DNA from: Inia geoffrensis
Taxonomy: Eukaryota > Chordata > Mammalia > Artiodactyla > Iniidae
Reading direction: 5' to 3'
DNA: 64,000 nt
Assembly (NCBI GenBank): GCA_036417435.1
Contig: CM070903.1
Coordinates: forward strand, 78,299,501 to 78,363,500
Shown: positions 1 to 11,237 of the stretch, in pieces
How the letters are laid out: each line of letters opens with the position of its first letter
Position numbering within the stretch: position 1 is the stretch's first letter
Notes under the pieces: model-generated
Seen by the model: the letters and a program-made list of their open reading frames with translations, nothing else
What the model was told of the DNA's origin: nothing
Database searches by the model: none
Made by a program: the position numbers and the translations under genes

Positions 1-241
1 CATCTAATACTAGCCTGTTCTTTGCTGAGAGGACCTAAGGAAAGTACTGGGTAAACCAAGGAGCTGATTCCTTTTTAGTAATTATATTTGGACCACTCAG
101 AATCAATCTAGGATCTATATTTAACACCTTTGCTGTTTTTTATTCATTGCGTATATTTTCTGTTTCTTTCTCCCACTCTTTTCTCCCTCCAAATTCTCAT
201 CACCCCATCTCTTGGGACCTCCCACATACTGAATTTTACAG
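1..241 (+). other. GMNC: GMNC intron 1 (3' part)
   Basis: This stretch has no open frame. It ends in a pyrimidine-rich run and an AG at 240-241, directly in front of the first visible GMNC coding exon. Because the reading frame opens with the codon after the expected initiator Met, the preceding exon should end in ATG and lies outside the window. That is inference from the known GMNC N-terminus. Confidence 0.75.
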
Positions 242-416
242 AACACCGTTCTGCCTTGCCAAGACCAGTACTCTGTAGGAGGCCAGAGCTATAATTGCCC
301 GTATTCCGGTACAACGTCAGAATCTAGTGTTGACGTTTCCACGGATACTTGGGTCTCTTTCTGGGCTGCTGGTCTCCTGGACAACAGAGAGCCCCAACAA
401 GCACCACAGGCACAGG
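242..416 (+). CDS. GMNC: GMNC coding exon 2 (residues 2-59 plus 1 nt)
   Basis: The acceptor TTTTACAG precedes 242 and the donor GTAAGT begins at 417. The exon is 175 nt: 58 codons beginning NTVLPCQDQY and one leftover G. That G completes a Glu codon with the AA that opens the next exon. The peptide ends in DNREPQQAPQAQ. An acidic, aromatic stretch (VDVSTDTWVSFWAAGLL) is conserved in GMNC, as I recall the family. Confidence 0.93.
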
Positions 417-3400
417 GTAAGTTCTGCTCTTCTGCTTTCCTGGTAGACCTGAAGCCCTTTTCCTGTACTCATAGTTGCAAGGCATTACGGGCTGGAACTC
501 TGTGAAAGAAGGGATGATATGTAAAGTTAAAGAAAGCCCAAAGACTCCTGTATTTTGCAACCTAATAACTTGCTTTTTGTATACTTGCCAAATAGTGAAA
601 ATGGGCTTCTTCCCGTTGCTCATTGCACAATATGTATTTCTCCCTATACTTTACAGCTCTTGGAGATTTCAGAGTCACTGAGAAAGTTTGGGTGTGGGTC
701 AATCTTATATAAACAATACTATTGTGATGCTTTTGGAATTAAAATACCAGTTAGAGCTTTTTTTTTTTTTTTTGGTATTCAGGAAAATTTCCCTGGGTAT
801 GAGAGAGAAGCAAGGAGAAGTACTAACTTAATCTTTTATTTCATAAAGGAAATTCTATGAATAGTGTCTTATAAGTGGAAAGAAAATGATTCCTTTTTGC
901 GTAAAGAAGACTTCAACTTTGGAGGGAAGTATAACTTTGATGGAAAATTGCACATTAATTTTGCCCTGGGGCTTAGTAAACAGTGTTTATAACTATTAAA
1001 GGAATTTCTGATTAACACTCAAGTTTCTGGAAGAACTCTAAGGCATTTCAGAATTCAACATCTGGACTGTTGGTTCTACCACAGAAGTTTGTTGAATTGG
1101 AGAAAAGACACAAACAAAAAGCCCCCAAATATTGAAACACACTTATATGTAAGGAAGGAAGTTATTCAATTTTAGCTTTTTACCACAAGAAACAGAGAAA
1201 ACAGAATGCCCAAGAATGTGAAACCAGAGTGTATAAAATTGTATTCCTGTCTTCTTGCCCATCGTTCCACTTTAATCAGAAATATTTCAGTAATATTTTA
1301 GTTGAAGTAGAGGAGAGCAAGAGTCAGAACTGTACTAGATGAGGAAAAGAAACTAAAAGTAAACCAAATTAGCATATGCCCAAGCATAGTTCTTATTGGT
1401 AGGCATAATTTGCTGTCAAATATGAAAAGAACAACAAAATCTCTTTGAAAAATCATAAAACACTTTATAGATGATGGCATTTGAAATACATGAGTTTGGG
1501 TACAGTTTTGAGATTTTCAATGAGTTCTTCAGAGAAGCAAGTTCAAATTATTTTGAAGTAGAAAGTTCTATTCCATAGAATTCTGAATATATACTCTCTC
1601 TCAGGCTTAACTGATAGGCAGATAGGCAGAGATTTTTCATCTGGGGAAAAATGGTAACATCAAAAATAGGATTTGACTCTGGAGCCAAACACTATATTAT
1701 TAAGCACTACAGCTTAGAAAATAAGATAAAAACTTGGAAAACATAGTGGAATTGCAATGTAGGCCTACTCGAGGGTGGGACCAATAAACATTTGCATGAA
1801 TTAATAAGGCTGAAAAGACAGTCTTTATAAATTTAGCCAGCAGGAATATATATATATATTAGGAAGGAAGTTGACCTCTGAACTCCTAAAAATTCACCTC
1901 TGTAGCCACCTTGGCATATAGTCTATAAATATTTGTCTTTCATAGCATGCTTGCCCCTTCTGAAAACTTTAAATGTTATTTTCCCATGTGGAGGCAATGG
2001 CTAATTTTAGAAAGGTAATTGAACCTATTACCTTTCCGAAAACCTCCAGTGAGTTCTTTATTACACAAAAACTGCATGTGTGTTTTCTCAGTTACCCATT
2101 TGGTGTTTTCACATAGAATCATCCAGTGACTCGAATTTCCCTGTTCTTAATTCGTGTTCATGGGAAGAGGCTCAGCTTTCCTCTCAGCTCTACAGAAACA
2201 AGCAGGTATGTGTAGATAATCAGAACATGAGACCGGCCATGTTCCATGCAGTTCATTCTCAACATCATACCTTAATGTCACATGGCTTCTTTTCCCTGTT
2301 CAATTCATTGACTTTCAGTTTATAACCAAAATGGATATTTGTCCACAGAGAAGTCAAAGTTAGGTGATCACTGTGACAGAAAATAATAACAACAAAACCA
2401 ACAACAAACAAAACCCTCTAGGAAGACCTTCAATCAAGCCCTGACCTTACACATTTTAGCTGTATGACCTCTCAAATCCTCCTTTCTCTTATCTATGAAA
2501 TGGAGATATTTGTGCTGTCTACCTCAGAGGGCTGGTGGAAAGATCAAATGATAGAATGAGTGTGATAGTATTTTGAAACCATAAACAGCTCATCACTTGG
2601 ACAAGGGATGATGATTGTAAAAGTTCTTGCAAAGATTGCTTCATTTTCCCTATTTTGTTGGTTGTTATTTATGAGAGAGTAATTTAATCTAGTGGACGTA
2701 CAAACTGACCTGAGACTGAGGGAAGCCAACCCACGACTTTTTTTCTTTCTTCTTTTTTAACATGCAAGGAAGAAGTCCTGCAAAAGCTTTCTAAACACCG
2801 TTTTCTATATTTAAACAGTTGCACGCAGCTCATTTTCCTACATACCTTCTCGATCCCCTTGTGGTTACAATTTTAAAAGTCATATAATCTCTTCAAACAC
2901 TTTGCAATGAAAAAATTCAGAGCACAAACTGAACAATCAAGTGGTAAGTGGGTGTAGATTGAACTTAGGCCTTTGAGGACGAGGGCTCCCTGAGATTGAG
3001 TTCATAAAACAAACAGAATAATAATCAAGTTTAAGTTGGTTAAGGATCAGTGGCATTATTATAAGGTTACAAAGTCAATATAGTGGAGCAGCCTTCACCA
3101 TTGTCTGCTTTTTGCAGCTCCAAGATACTCTGGTGCAGAAGGAAGAAGAACTTGCTAGGTTACATGAAGAGAATAATCATCTCAGACAATACCTGAATTC
3201 TGCTTTAGTTAAATGTCTTGAGGAAAAAGCCAAGGTATGTGATGACCCCCTTTATAAGGACAGAGCAGTGATTTGAGAAAGAAGACCATTTGGGTAAAAC
3301 TCCTTGATTCAGTGTAAGAAGTGTATTAAGCAATGTGCCTTGAAATGCGTCAATAGGATGGGCAAATTTTTCTGAAGGAAATATAGCACTTTCACAACAA

Positions 3401-5616
3401 TGTTTATATATCATTTCCCTGAAGTATCTAGATGGCAGATTTTAGCATATATTACAAAAGGAGTTGCTTAAGAATCAAAAACCAGTCAAGGGGATTGCTG
3501 GGACAACAGAGGCTAATCAAAAGATAGAGTTGGATGGGACGTTGGAGCGGGAATTAGATCCGAGAGACGTGCGTTTCTTTTAATTATCTTTTTAACTTTA
3601 GGTCAGTCACTCTCCCACTTGGGGCCTCATTTACTTCTTTGTAAGTGTGTGGGCTAAAAGATCTTTTAAGAATCTTTCCATGTCTAAAATATTATAAATA
3701 TGGCTGGAACCGACATCTCTTGACTGGCAATTAGCCATAGCCAACTACATTACCTTTTCATGAACATTTCATTCTTACCCTTTTAAAATGAACTGTTTCT
3801 AACTCAAGTATAGTTCGCCCATAGTCCCTTTTTGTTGTTCTTCCTTTTTTGGGATTTTGTTACCTATCTGCCATTCTGTTACCATTATTGTTTTATCATC
3901 AATCTTTACCTTACTTCTAGACAAGCTACATTATTTATCTAAATCGATCATATTTCTTACGACTCTTACCCAGATATAGCAGCTCAGAGAAGAAAAACCA
4001 CTATATTTAGTTCCTTTAGAATTCAGTTAGCTTTGTATAAAAAGGGAGCACAGCTCACAGTTATTAGCCTGGGGTCCTATCTCCAGCCACCATTCTGTGA
4101 AAAAGCACAGTTATTAAATTAGTAAGTGATATTAATTAAGCAGTTTTTCTCTCTTGTTCTCAATTTTGCAAGATTTAGAATAATATAATACATACCACAT
4201 GGGAGTGCTGTGAAAGTTAGGAAAATTAGAGGAAGGGTGTTATGTAGAATCGTAATCAGTGGTTCTGTCTAGATTCAGGTGGCTTAGGCTTAAATCTAGG
4301 CTGCATGACCCTTAGCAAGTCACGAATGTGCCTGTGCCTCAGTTTCCTCATTAAAGGAGGGTTTAATAGTATCTACATAAAATGAGATCATGCATATAAC
4401 CAGTGTTCAATACATGATAGTTGCTATTATTGCCATAATAATAATAATAATCATTACTTCCCGGAACTGAAGTTTTAAAGACATCATTAACATCATTTCA
4501 ACTTTTACTTTTTTTAATTTAATTTAATTTTTTAAAATGCTGTATTTTTTGCTTTTTTATTTTTTTGCGGTACGCGGGCCTCTCACTGCTGTGGCCTCTC
4601 CCGTTGTGGAGCACAGGCTCTGGACGCGCAGGCTCAGCGGCCACGGCCCACGGGCCCAGCCGCTCCGCGACATGTGGGATCTTCCCGGACCGGGGCACAA
4701 ACCCGTGTCCCCTGCATCGGTAGGCGGACTCTCAACCACTGCGCCACCAGGGAAGCCCATCATTTCAACTTTTAAATGATTAGTAAAATTATATGAATTG
4801 GAATTTCTAGGTGGTAACTTGTCATCATAGATTTTGATTTAAAAGCCGAAGTTAATCCAATCAGTTTTGCTTTTGCATGTGAAAATATAAATTTAATCAA
4901 GTTTTCTAAGGAATTAAGGTGACCAGTAAATATTTGCCCGTCTTAAAGAAAATGATGTTGATTATCTGACTGTGTATTTTCAAATATTACTTCCCCAGAA
5001 ATTGCTGTCATCAGATGGGTTCTCCAAAGCATGTGGAAAATTCAGAAAGGGGAAGAGGAGACCCAAAGAGCAAAGATATTTTCCTCCTGAGATTCGCCAT
5101 CATAAAAATGCCAAAAGAAACCTCTCTAGTGAATTTGCTAACTGTGAACAACCTGGGCCCCCTGTGGATCCCTGGGTTCTTCAAACACTGGGGTTGAAAG
5201 ACCTCAACACCATTGATGACACCTCATCAGCTAACTACAGTGCCCTCTCGTCTCACCCCAGCCGGACCACAAGCACATTTCCCCAGTTTCTGGATGATGC
5301 AGTGGATTATCCCAGTGCCTCCGGGGAAGATCTGCCAATTGACTATGGAGGTGACAGAACAACCCCCTCACACAGCACTGCCAGCCACAGGGAAGATTTT
5401 CACTTCCTTTCTCAACTTTCAAATCCCCCAGGAGGACTACAAACTCTTCCTTACTATACTTCTGATGTGTCACCCAATAAGACAGAGATGGCCTTTTCCA
5501 CATCCCTGAGCCCTCACTGTAATGTGAAAACTCACTCCTTCCACCAGGGACAAGCCTTTGTTCGTCGAGATGAAGAGGGAGGCTGGAAGTTTACCTGGGT
5601 CCCTAAGCGGTCTTAG
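242..5616 (+). CDS. GMNC: Geminin coiled-coil domain-containing protein 1 (GEMC1), spliced, 5' end missing
   Basis: GMNC is a nuclear geminin-family regulator. It starts the multiciliated-cell programme upstream of MCIDAS and FOXJ1 through E2F4/5-DP1, and it has been linked to replication initiation (family knowledge). Joining 242-416, 2117-2205, 3118-3234 and 4999-5616 gives 332 codons plus the missing Met, about 333 residues, close to the human length of about 334. The junction phases are 1, 0 and 0, so the frame stays open. Residues about 76-125 form the geminin-type coiled coil (LQDTLVQKEEELARLHEENN). The last about 30 residues (GGWKFTWVPK) are the C-terminal TIRT-type segment that contacts E2F/DP. 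The middle is Ser/Thr/Pro-rich and probably disordered. The initiator exon and promoter are outside the window. All splice sites are GT-AG. I see no disabling change, so this looks like a working gene. Confidence 0.95.
417..2116 (+). other. GMNC: GMNC intron 2
   Basis: This is a GT-AG intron of 1.7 kb. It holds a 16-nt T run at about 758-773 that is not attached to a recognisable SINE, and otherwise AT-rich unique sequence. The short open frames here lack coding features. Confidence 0.85.
2117..2205 (+). CDS. GMNC: GMNC coding exon 3 (residues 60-89)
   Basis: The acceptor CACATAG ends at 2116 and the donor GTATGTG starts at 2206. The exon is 89 nt: 2 nt finish the split Glu codon, followed by 29 codons ending SSQLYRNKQ, which leads into the coiled coil. 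Phase 0 at the 3' end matches exon 4. The longer open frame around it (2080-2325) runs into intron on both sides and is not the real boundary. Confidence 0.93.
2440..2590 (+). repeat. MIR SINE relic
   Basis: This sits in GMNC intron 3. The order of 'agctgtatgacct', 'atctatgaaatgg' and a 'ctacctcagagg...agatcaaatga' segment matches the MIR core and 3' part in sense orientation. It is heavily diverged. Confidence 0.55.
3118..3234 (+). CDS. GMNC: GMNC coding exon 4 (geminin coiled coil, residues 90-128)
   Basis: The acceptor TTTTGCAG ends at 3117 and the donor GTATGT starts at 3235. The exon is 117 nt, exactly 39 codons, LQDTLVQ...CLEEKAK. Heptad spacing of Leu and Val with many Glu, Lys and Asn is typical of the geminin, GEMC1 and multicilin dimerisation helix. 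Being a multiple of three, the exon could be skipped without a frameshift, which would delete most of the coiled coil. Confidence 0.95.
4255..4440 (+). repeat. MIR SINE relic
   Basis: Landmarks in MIR order: 'ctgcatgacccttagcaagtcac', the diagnostic 'cctcagtttcctcat', a 'taatagtatctac' stretch and a 'tgttcaatacatgatagttg' end. Sense orientation inside GMNC intron 4. Confidence 0.7.
4508..4757 (-). mobile_element. CHR-2 type tRNA-derived SINE (cetacean)
   Basis: This is a complete SINE in reverse orientation. The tRNA-like head is at the right (reverse of GGGCTTCCCTGGTGGCGCAG) and a T-rich tail with AATTT units is at the left. The flanking 17-bp duplication catcatttcaactttta occurs at 4491-4507 and 4758-4774. 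It lies antisense in GMNC intron 4, about 240 bp before the last coding exon. The perfect duplication suggests a fairly recent insertion. Confidence 0.96.
4999..5616 (+). CDS. GMNC: GMNC last coding exon (residues 129-333) and stop
   Basis: The exon opens in frame at AAA TTG CTG (KLLSSDGF) and runs 205 codons to TAG at 5614-5616. A basic patch (KFRKGKRRPKEQR, residues about 142-154) follows the coiled coil and may serve as a nuclear localisation signal. Next comes the DPWVLQTLGLKDL segment, a Ser/Thr/Pro-rich middle, and a C-terminus ending FTWVPKRS. The Met at 4972 in the same frame is intronic, upstream of the AG acceptor, so it is not a start. Confidence 0.96.
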   Translation, partial: KLLSSDGFSKACGKFRKGKRRPKEQRYFPPEIRHHKNAKRNLSSEFANCEQPGPPVDPWVLQTLGLKDLNTIDDTSSANYSALSSHPSRTTSTFPQFLDDAVDYPSASGEDLPIDYGGDRTTPSHSTASHREDFHFLSQLSNPPGGLQTLPYYTSDVSPNKTEMAFSTSLSPHCNVKTHSFHQGQAFVRRDEEGGWKFTWVPKRS

Positions 5617-7160
5617 TGATCCCCTCCTCTTATCACAAAGGACTGCCATGAACTCTGTTTACAAGACCTGTCTTGCACTTGAACCTGACTATGTGGAAAA
5701 TGCAAGCTATTGCCCAGACAGTCTCCTGCCACTTTAAATGTCACTCTCAATTACCCACTTAAATCTGCAGGGAATGGCTTCCAGGAATCTATAATGAAAC
5801 ATGCCTGCTCTTCTGTCACCTAAATTTGACTTGTTTACACACCCACACCTGCTGTTGACTTCCTTCCTGGGCCCTATACTTCAAAAGGTATTTTCCAATT
5901 GCCTGAATACTCCTTTGAGACCTACATGTGCCGTTCCAATTATAACAAGTCTAAAAGCTTTTCTTCTTTCATCAGACAGTTTAAATGTTCACAGCCTTCA
6001 CCTTTCTGCTTTTATTTCTCTCCTGTTCCTCTTCATTTCTAAAAACTGCCTTTGAAATGAGCATTATAATTGCTCCACATAGCTGTTATTGGGTGTTCAA
6101 ATAACTGGGGGTGGGGTAGAAACAAGAATCTTTGGTCATTGCCATTCCTGAAGACATAATGTAGGTGTAGTAATGTTATGTGTAGTGCAGTTCATTAGCT
6201 TGAGTGTCCCATGATGGAGCTGACAAAAAAATCTCTTCAATACCTGGAAATCTACTGATAAGCAACAACACTGATAAATTAAACGATAAAAGAGAATGAA
6301 AATTACTTCAAAATGCCTGCATGGTGTATCGGCTTCTATGGGCACCTGGCACTGTGTCTGCAACCAACATCACTCAAACAAGAAGATTTTTGAGGAACTC
6401 GTGGTAACGGAATAAGTCACTATCCTAAACTAATTAGATGCTGATACACTTCTATTCCTGAAAGTATAGGCTAGCCTAGCTCTGACACTGTCTTATTTAC
6501 CCATTCAGTCATTCATGTGTTCATTTTTTCATTCATCAACACACCCAAAATATTTGTAGAACACCAACTGTGTACCAGGCATTGTGCTATGTGGTGATGA
6601 TAAAATGTGAACAAGTTAGATGCTGTGGCCACCCTCGTGAGACTTAGACCCACTCATCTGCTGTGACCTTGAGAAAGCTACTTCCTTGGTATGAAAATTC
6701 AGTTTTCCCAACTGTAGAATACAGAAGTCAAAGTAGATAATCACTGACATTCTATAAATTGAGGCTGGGTCTCATCAGCTTTACTCCAACACTGCCATCC
6801 CAGGGCAATGTTCTCTGCTTTTGATTGGCATTGCAGATATGTTGGGTGAACTTTTTTGTATACAATTTTTTAAAAATGTGAGCCATTTGTAGTTAACACT
6901 AGAAATCATTGCTCTGATCACAGTATTCTTTTTCTGGTATGAGCCAATTTTGGGGTTAATTTAGTCTGTGTGAGAACATGCATCTAAAAAATAGAGACAT
7001 TATTTTCTAAATAAGTGTGCATAGATTTAATGGAAATATTGACATCAAAGATCTCTCTTTGTAGATTAAAAAACATGCATTCTTCATGTTCATGCTAGTT
7101 CTCCTTCTTTCCAATTCCCCAGGCTCCCTATCCTTCCCAGAATAAATTAGGTATCAAAGA
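5617..7160 (+). other. GMNC: Probable GMNC 3' UTR and immediate downstream DNA
   Basis: This non-coding sequence follows the GMNC stop. It includes an L2/MIR-like piece at about 6490-6640 ('attcatca...tgtaccaggcattgtgctatg') and a MIR-like piece at about 6640-6760. The first canonical AATAAA after the stop is at 7141-7146. A variant ATTAAA lies at 6278-6283 and another near 7064. The true transcript end cannot be fixed from sequence alone. Confidence 0.45.
7141..7146 (+). promoter_or_regulatory. Candidate GMNC polyadenylation signal (AATAAA)
   Basis: This is the first AATAAA downstream of the GMNC stop, giving a 3' UTR of about 1.5 kb if used. A modest GT/T-rich stretch follows. The same hexamer is common by chance in AT-rich DNA, so this is only a candidate. 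Confidence 0.3.
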
Positions 7161-10100
7161 TGTGCACCTATGATTTTTGGGGGACCAAACTTCAGTTGAT
7201 GATAAGACCCACCATGTTGTACGTCTTTCCCATTTTTCTTTATTCCACCCTTCAGTAAGTCATCTGTACAATCAATGCCTGAGAGCATGAGTATACTATT
7301 TGGAATTCTTTGTGACTAAGACATGTCTTTTGTTGCTGTTTGGTTTTTGCTTTATTTTGGTGATGTGGACAAATGATCTATTTATAAAGTTTTGCTACTA
7401 CCCAGTTTTCTTTATATAATCCGTGAAGGGGAATCAAATATATTAATTATTTTCATGACTTGGGAAGAAATAGAACGCATTCTATTTTCTAAAAACAAAA
7501 ACAAAAACAAAAAAGTGCCTTTTACATTCTAATATCTGTTCCCCTGTATGGTGAAATTTATCTCTTTTTAATTACAAATATAAGAATTAGAATTGACTGT
7601 GCTTTAATAGTAGGAATCAAGAAAGCAACATAAATATTTTGAAAGTCTAAATGATCAAGTTGTAAAACAAAATTGATTAGTCAACAAATTATTTTGCATT
7701 TTTTATGTGCTTCATCATGTGTTAGGTACTATGAGGAAGCAACCAGGCTTAGCACATTTGGTACATACAACAAAGCCACATAAAATGTAATTGCTTTTAA
7801 GTGAAACTTGGTCTCAGCCCAGATTAAAGAAATTACAGCACATTTGTGGTAAATGATAACTCGCTCTGTCTTATGCGGGAGAAAATGACCACTTGTTCTT
7901 ACAATCATATCTATAGGCATTTGATATTCACTGAAATTATGTATAGAAACTTATTTTACTGATGTTTGAAAAATTAGAAATTTCTCTCACCTGAGTATAT
8001 ATTCTAACTTTATGGTTTTACCATGCCCATCCAGTAAACCAGAGTTAATATTTTACTAATATAAAGTGAGAAATAAAAATTAAATAGCACTTTTGTGATT
8101 GCAATGAATATTTTTATATTGTGCATAACATTTTCGAATAATGGATTTTCTTCTCCTAGGTTTTAACCATAATCTTTTGATGTGCACCTCTTTTGTATGG
8201 TATATGTGGCCAGACTAATATTTTCAGCATTTAGGGTTCAATGGTTCTTTCCTTTATCCAGGGTACATTAATGAGGCTTTCAGATGTTAAATGGCCTAAA
8301 AGGTCAAGTGCTTTGTGTGTACAGCATTCTCTTACCTAACCTCCCATAAAAATTAGGATCCAGTATCAGTTTTTAAAATTTGATCACATTTCCAATGTCC
8401 TCTAATCATCTGAAAATAGATCATACTTGTATCTCGCTAGTATCTGGAAAATAAGGGCAATTGGAAAACCTTACTTATGCAGGTGGCATTTAATGAATGG
8501 GATTGTTTAATACTGCAGTGATCCTAAACTATAATTTTGAAAATTTTGAAGAAAAGAAGCTATGTGAATCAATGAAAAGAATTACTGTTTGATCTATTTC
8601 AAGAAAACAGAAACATTTTTTTAAAGTGTGACAAATCAACAACTGACCTACTAAGTATAGAGTTAATACACCTATGATAAATTTTTGATAAATTTACCTC
8701 TTGCCTGTAAAGTCAAGATATGCAATTTACATTTGTTTCAGTTTACCAAAAGATTCACATAAGGTCAATATTAAGTGCATCATTTAAAATTTTTGTTAAT
8801 AAATCAAAATAATAAAAATTTAAATTAAATTTTTAATAATTTTATTTGGTTTACAAACTACAAATATATGGTATATTTCTTAACATATTTGTCATATTTT
8901 TAGCTACATTTTTTGTTACATGAACATAACCAGACATCCAGTTATGATTCTTAACATTGGATACTCTATAAATGTAAGATATAACTTAACACTTAATATT
9001 TTAAATGATTTTGATTTGTTTATGATTTAAAATATTTCTAGTTATATGTAAAAGTCAATTTTGTAATGAATTTATATCTAATAAATAAATAAATGACAAA
9101 AAATTTAATCCTACTTTTTTGGCCTTATTTTAGAAAATATTTCAGTGAATGAACAACAGACAAAAAGTTTTTGGTATTTATTTCTGCCATAAATTTTCTC
9201 ATAGAAAACTATATGTATTTTAACTTCCAAATAGTGGTATGAGTAATAATTGAGGCACTCATTCAACAGATATAGTCTGTGCCAGGCTCCGCAGAAGATA
9301 TAAAGATGAAATATGGGCTCAAACTAACATAGCTATAAATGAGAGAAAATAACTTTAACATACTTAATCAAAGCAAGGGAATAATTAGCATTCATAATTT
9401 AAAAGTTTGTGCTTCAGGTATGGCTGGATCTAGGTGCTCAAGCAGTACTGTCAGGAAGCTGGCTTGGGATCTCAAGGAAAACTGATGATTAGGAATGAAT
9501 TTTGGAATGGTGTTAAGATAGTCTCACCACACAAAAGTATGGCAGAAACCAGGATAAGATAAGCAATGTGAGCCTAAAGAGCAGCAAGCTATATCCCATA
9601 AGATACTGTCTAGTTTTGTAACATTCTCCTTGTCTTTCACATTGTAACCCCCTCCCCCCTGAAATGAATAAAGTCTCAGTTAAATGTTTCAGATTGGTCT
9701 CAGTCATACCATGGTAGATTATGAAAATATTTGGGTGTCTGTACACACAAATTGTGAGCAGATTTTCCCTGAGGTCACTATAGAAGCCATATATCTATCC
9801 CTAAGGGGGAGATTAATATCAAGAGAAATAATTTGAGACTTGCATATCAGGCCAATAACCCACTGTTACACAGGTTACCAGTGGATAACCCAGATTTTAC
9901 TTAGTTTCCTTAAAGGGATTTTTTTTTCTTGAAGACAACTACATCTGAACCTCACTCACTCTAAATAACCCTTGAAAATGCATGTCATAAGTACAGGTTA
10001 TTAGAAACATCTTGATTCCCATTTTACAGATGAGAAAACTGGCTTTAGTGTTTTATAGATCACATCGTAACAAGTAGCTGAGGCCCAAAGTAAACCCTGG

Positions 10101-11003
10101 CACTGACTTTAGACCCAATTCTTTTTCTTCGATATTACACAGTGATGAAGTTTGGGACCTGTAAATATATTTACAGTCTGCAGTCTGTTACAGATAATTA
10201 TAAGCCTCAGAGCTAGAGGCCTGGGAGTATGGGAGCTGTCTTAGATCTTTGCTTACATTCATCAGAAGGCTATTCTGGGGTCCAGGCTTTCTCAATCCCA
10301 TCATTGCTAAAAGGGATTATTCACAAAAGACCTAATTCATCCTCCACCATTTCAAGAAAAGGGAAGTGTATAAATTGAAAACGTATTGTAGAAATTTGGG
10401 ATAAAGAGAGTGGGATGGAAAAGGTAGACTACGCACAGTGAAAAATATTAATATGCTTCTTAAATGAAAGGAAGAGAAATTGAAAGGGAAATAAATCTCT
10501 CTTCTAATCTTGCTACTGCTGCTAAAAAGCCTAAAGCCTCAAGTAGCAGTTTATAAGCAATGCTCATGAAGTCTCTTTCTTCTTCCCTTCGTACAGGAAA
10601 TAGATTTTATGCCTGTTGAAGTAATAGCATTATTCCCTCTCCTGTCAATCCTTTAAAGTATAACTCTAGGGACAGTAAAATAGTTGAGGAAGCATATTTA
10701 CAATGCTGAGCCCACTTCTTCTAACTTGCAGGGAGCATTCTATTCTCTCCCTTTGGAAATCAGGGGTTAAATGATACTTTTTCAGGGGCACAGCTGATGT
10801 TTTTCTTTCATCTCTTTTCCAGGCTTATAATCTGAAATAATAAGGCATTGAAAGGGTGTTTCAAGGTAATTTCTCATTTCAAAAGGGTCCCTAATACTCA
10901 ATGGATGGTCCCTCTGGGATGAGGCCTAAGATCTCAGATCTGTAATCAGGAGCGTTCCAAAGGTACTGTTCCCTGAGGGTCCTCTGCACTGAAGCTGAGA
11001 GCA
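7161..11003. other. Intergenic DNA, AT-rich, with ancient repeat relics
   Basis: No gene is visible. The stretch holds an (AAAAAC)n-like run near 7490-7512, L2-like ends near 7670-7760 and 9250-9360, a very AT-rich block at about 8500-9130, and a MIR relic at 9985-10130. A T/C-rich stretch with AATAAA near 9645-9675 could be an LTR fragment, but I cannot classify it. Confidence 0.6.
9985..10130 (-). repeat. MIR SINE relic
   Basis: The sequence 'cccattttacagatgagaaaac' followed by 'gtaacaagtagctgaggcc' and 'cactgactttagaccc' is the reverse complement of the MIR core, in the expected order. Confidence 0.7.
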
Positions 11004-11016
11004 CGAGAAGCCCTTT

Positions 11017-11224
11017 TTTTTTTTTTTTTTTTTGCGGTGTGCGGGCCTCTCACTGCTGTGGCCTCTCCTGTTGCGGAGCACAGGCTCCGGACACGCAGGC
11101 TCAGAGGCCACGGCTCACGGGCCCAGCCGCTCCGTGGCATGTGGGATCTTCCCGGACCGGGGCACGAACCCGCGTCCCCTGCATCGGCAGGCGGACTCTT
11201 AACCACTGTGCCACCAGGGAAGCC
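11017..11224 (-). mobile_element. CHR-2 type tRNA-derived SINE
   Basis: This complete copy is in reverse orientation, with a T run of about 20 at the left and the tRNA-like head at the right. The flanking duplication cgagaagcccttt occurs at 11004-11016 and 11225-11237. The B-box (reverse of GGTTCGTGCC, here with CGGGTTCG) is well kept. Confidence 0.96.
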
Positions 11225-11237
11225 CGAGAAGCCCTTT

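Larger units (their letters stand above)
3235..4998 (+). other. GMNC: GMNC intron 4
   Basis: This is a GT-AG intron of about 1.76 kb. It contains a MIR relic (4255-4440), a possible second very diverged MIR-like stretch near 3560-3680, and a young minus-strand SINE (4508-4757). The pyrimidine-rich acceptor ends CTTCCCCAG at 4998. Confidence 0.88.

Noticed and set aside
2080..2325. 81-codon open frame around GMNC exon 3 as a separate gene
   Set aside because: Only 2117-2205 is coding; the rest is intron, shown by the splice sites and phase.
4537..4779. Arg/Pro/Gly-rich open frames of 60-130 codons recurring on both strands at each SINE (for example 4.55, 11.0, 16.6, 17.0, 19.1, 19.7, 20.8, 23.9, 29.3, 31.5, 48.2 and 53.2 kb)
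   Set aside because: They are translations of the GC-rich SINE body, the same peptides in every copy, with no independent coding evidence.
4972..4998. Met at 4972 as a start for the final GMNC exon
   Set aside because: It lies in the intron upstream of the AG at 4997-4998; the joined exons supply the real upstream frame.
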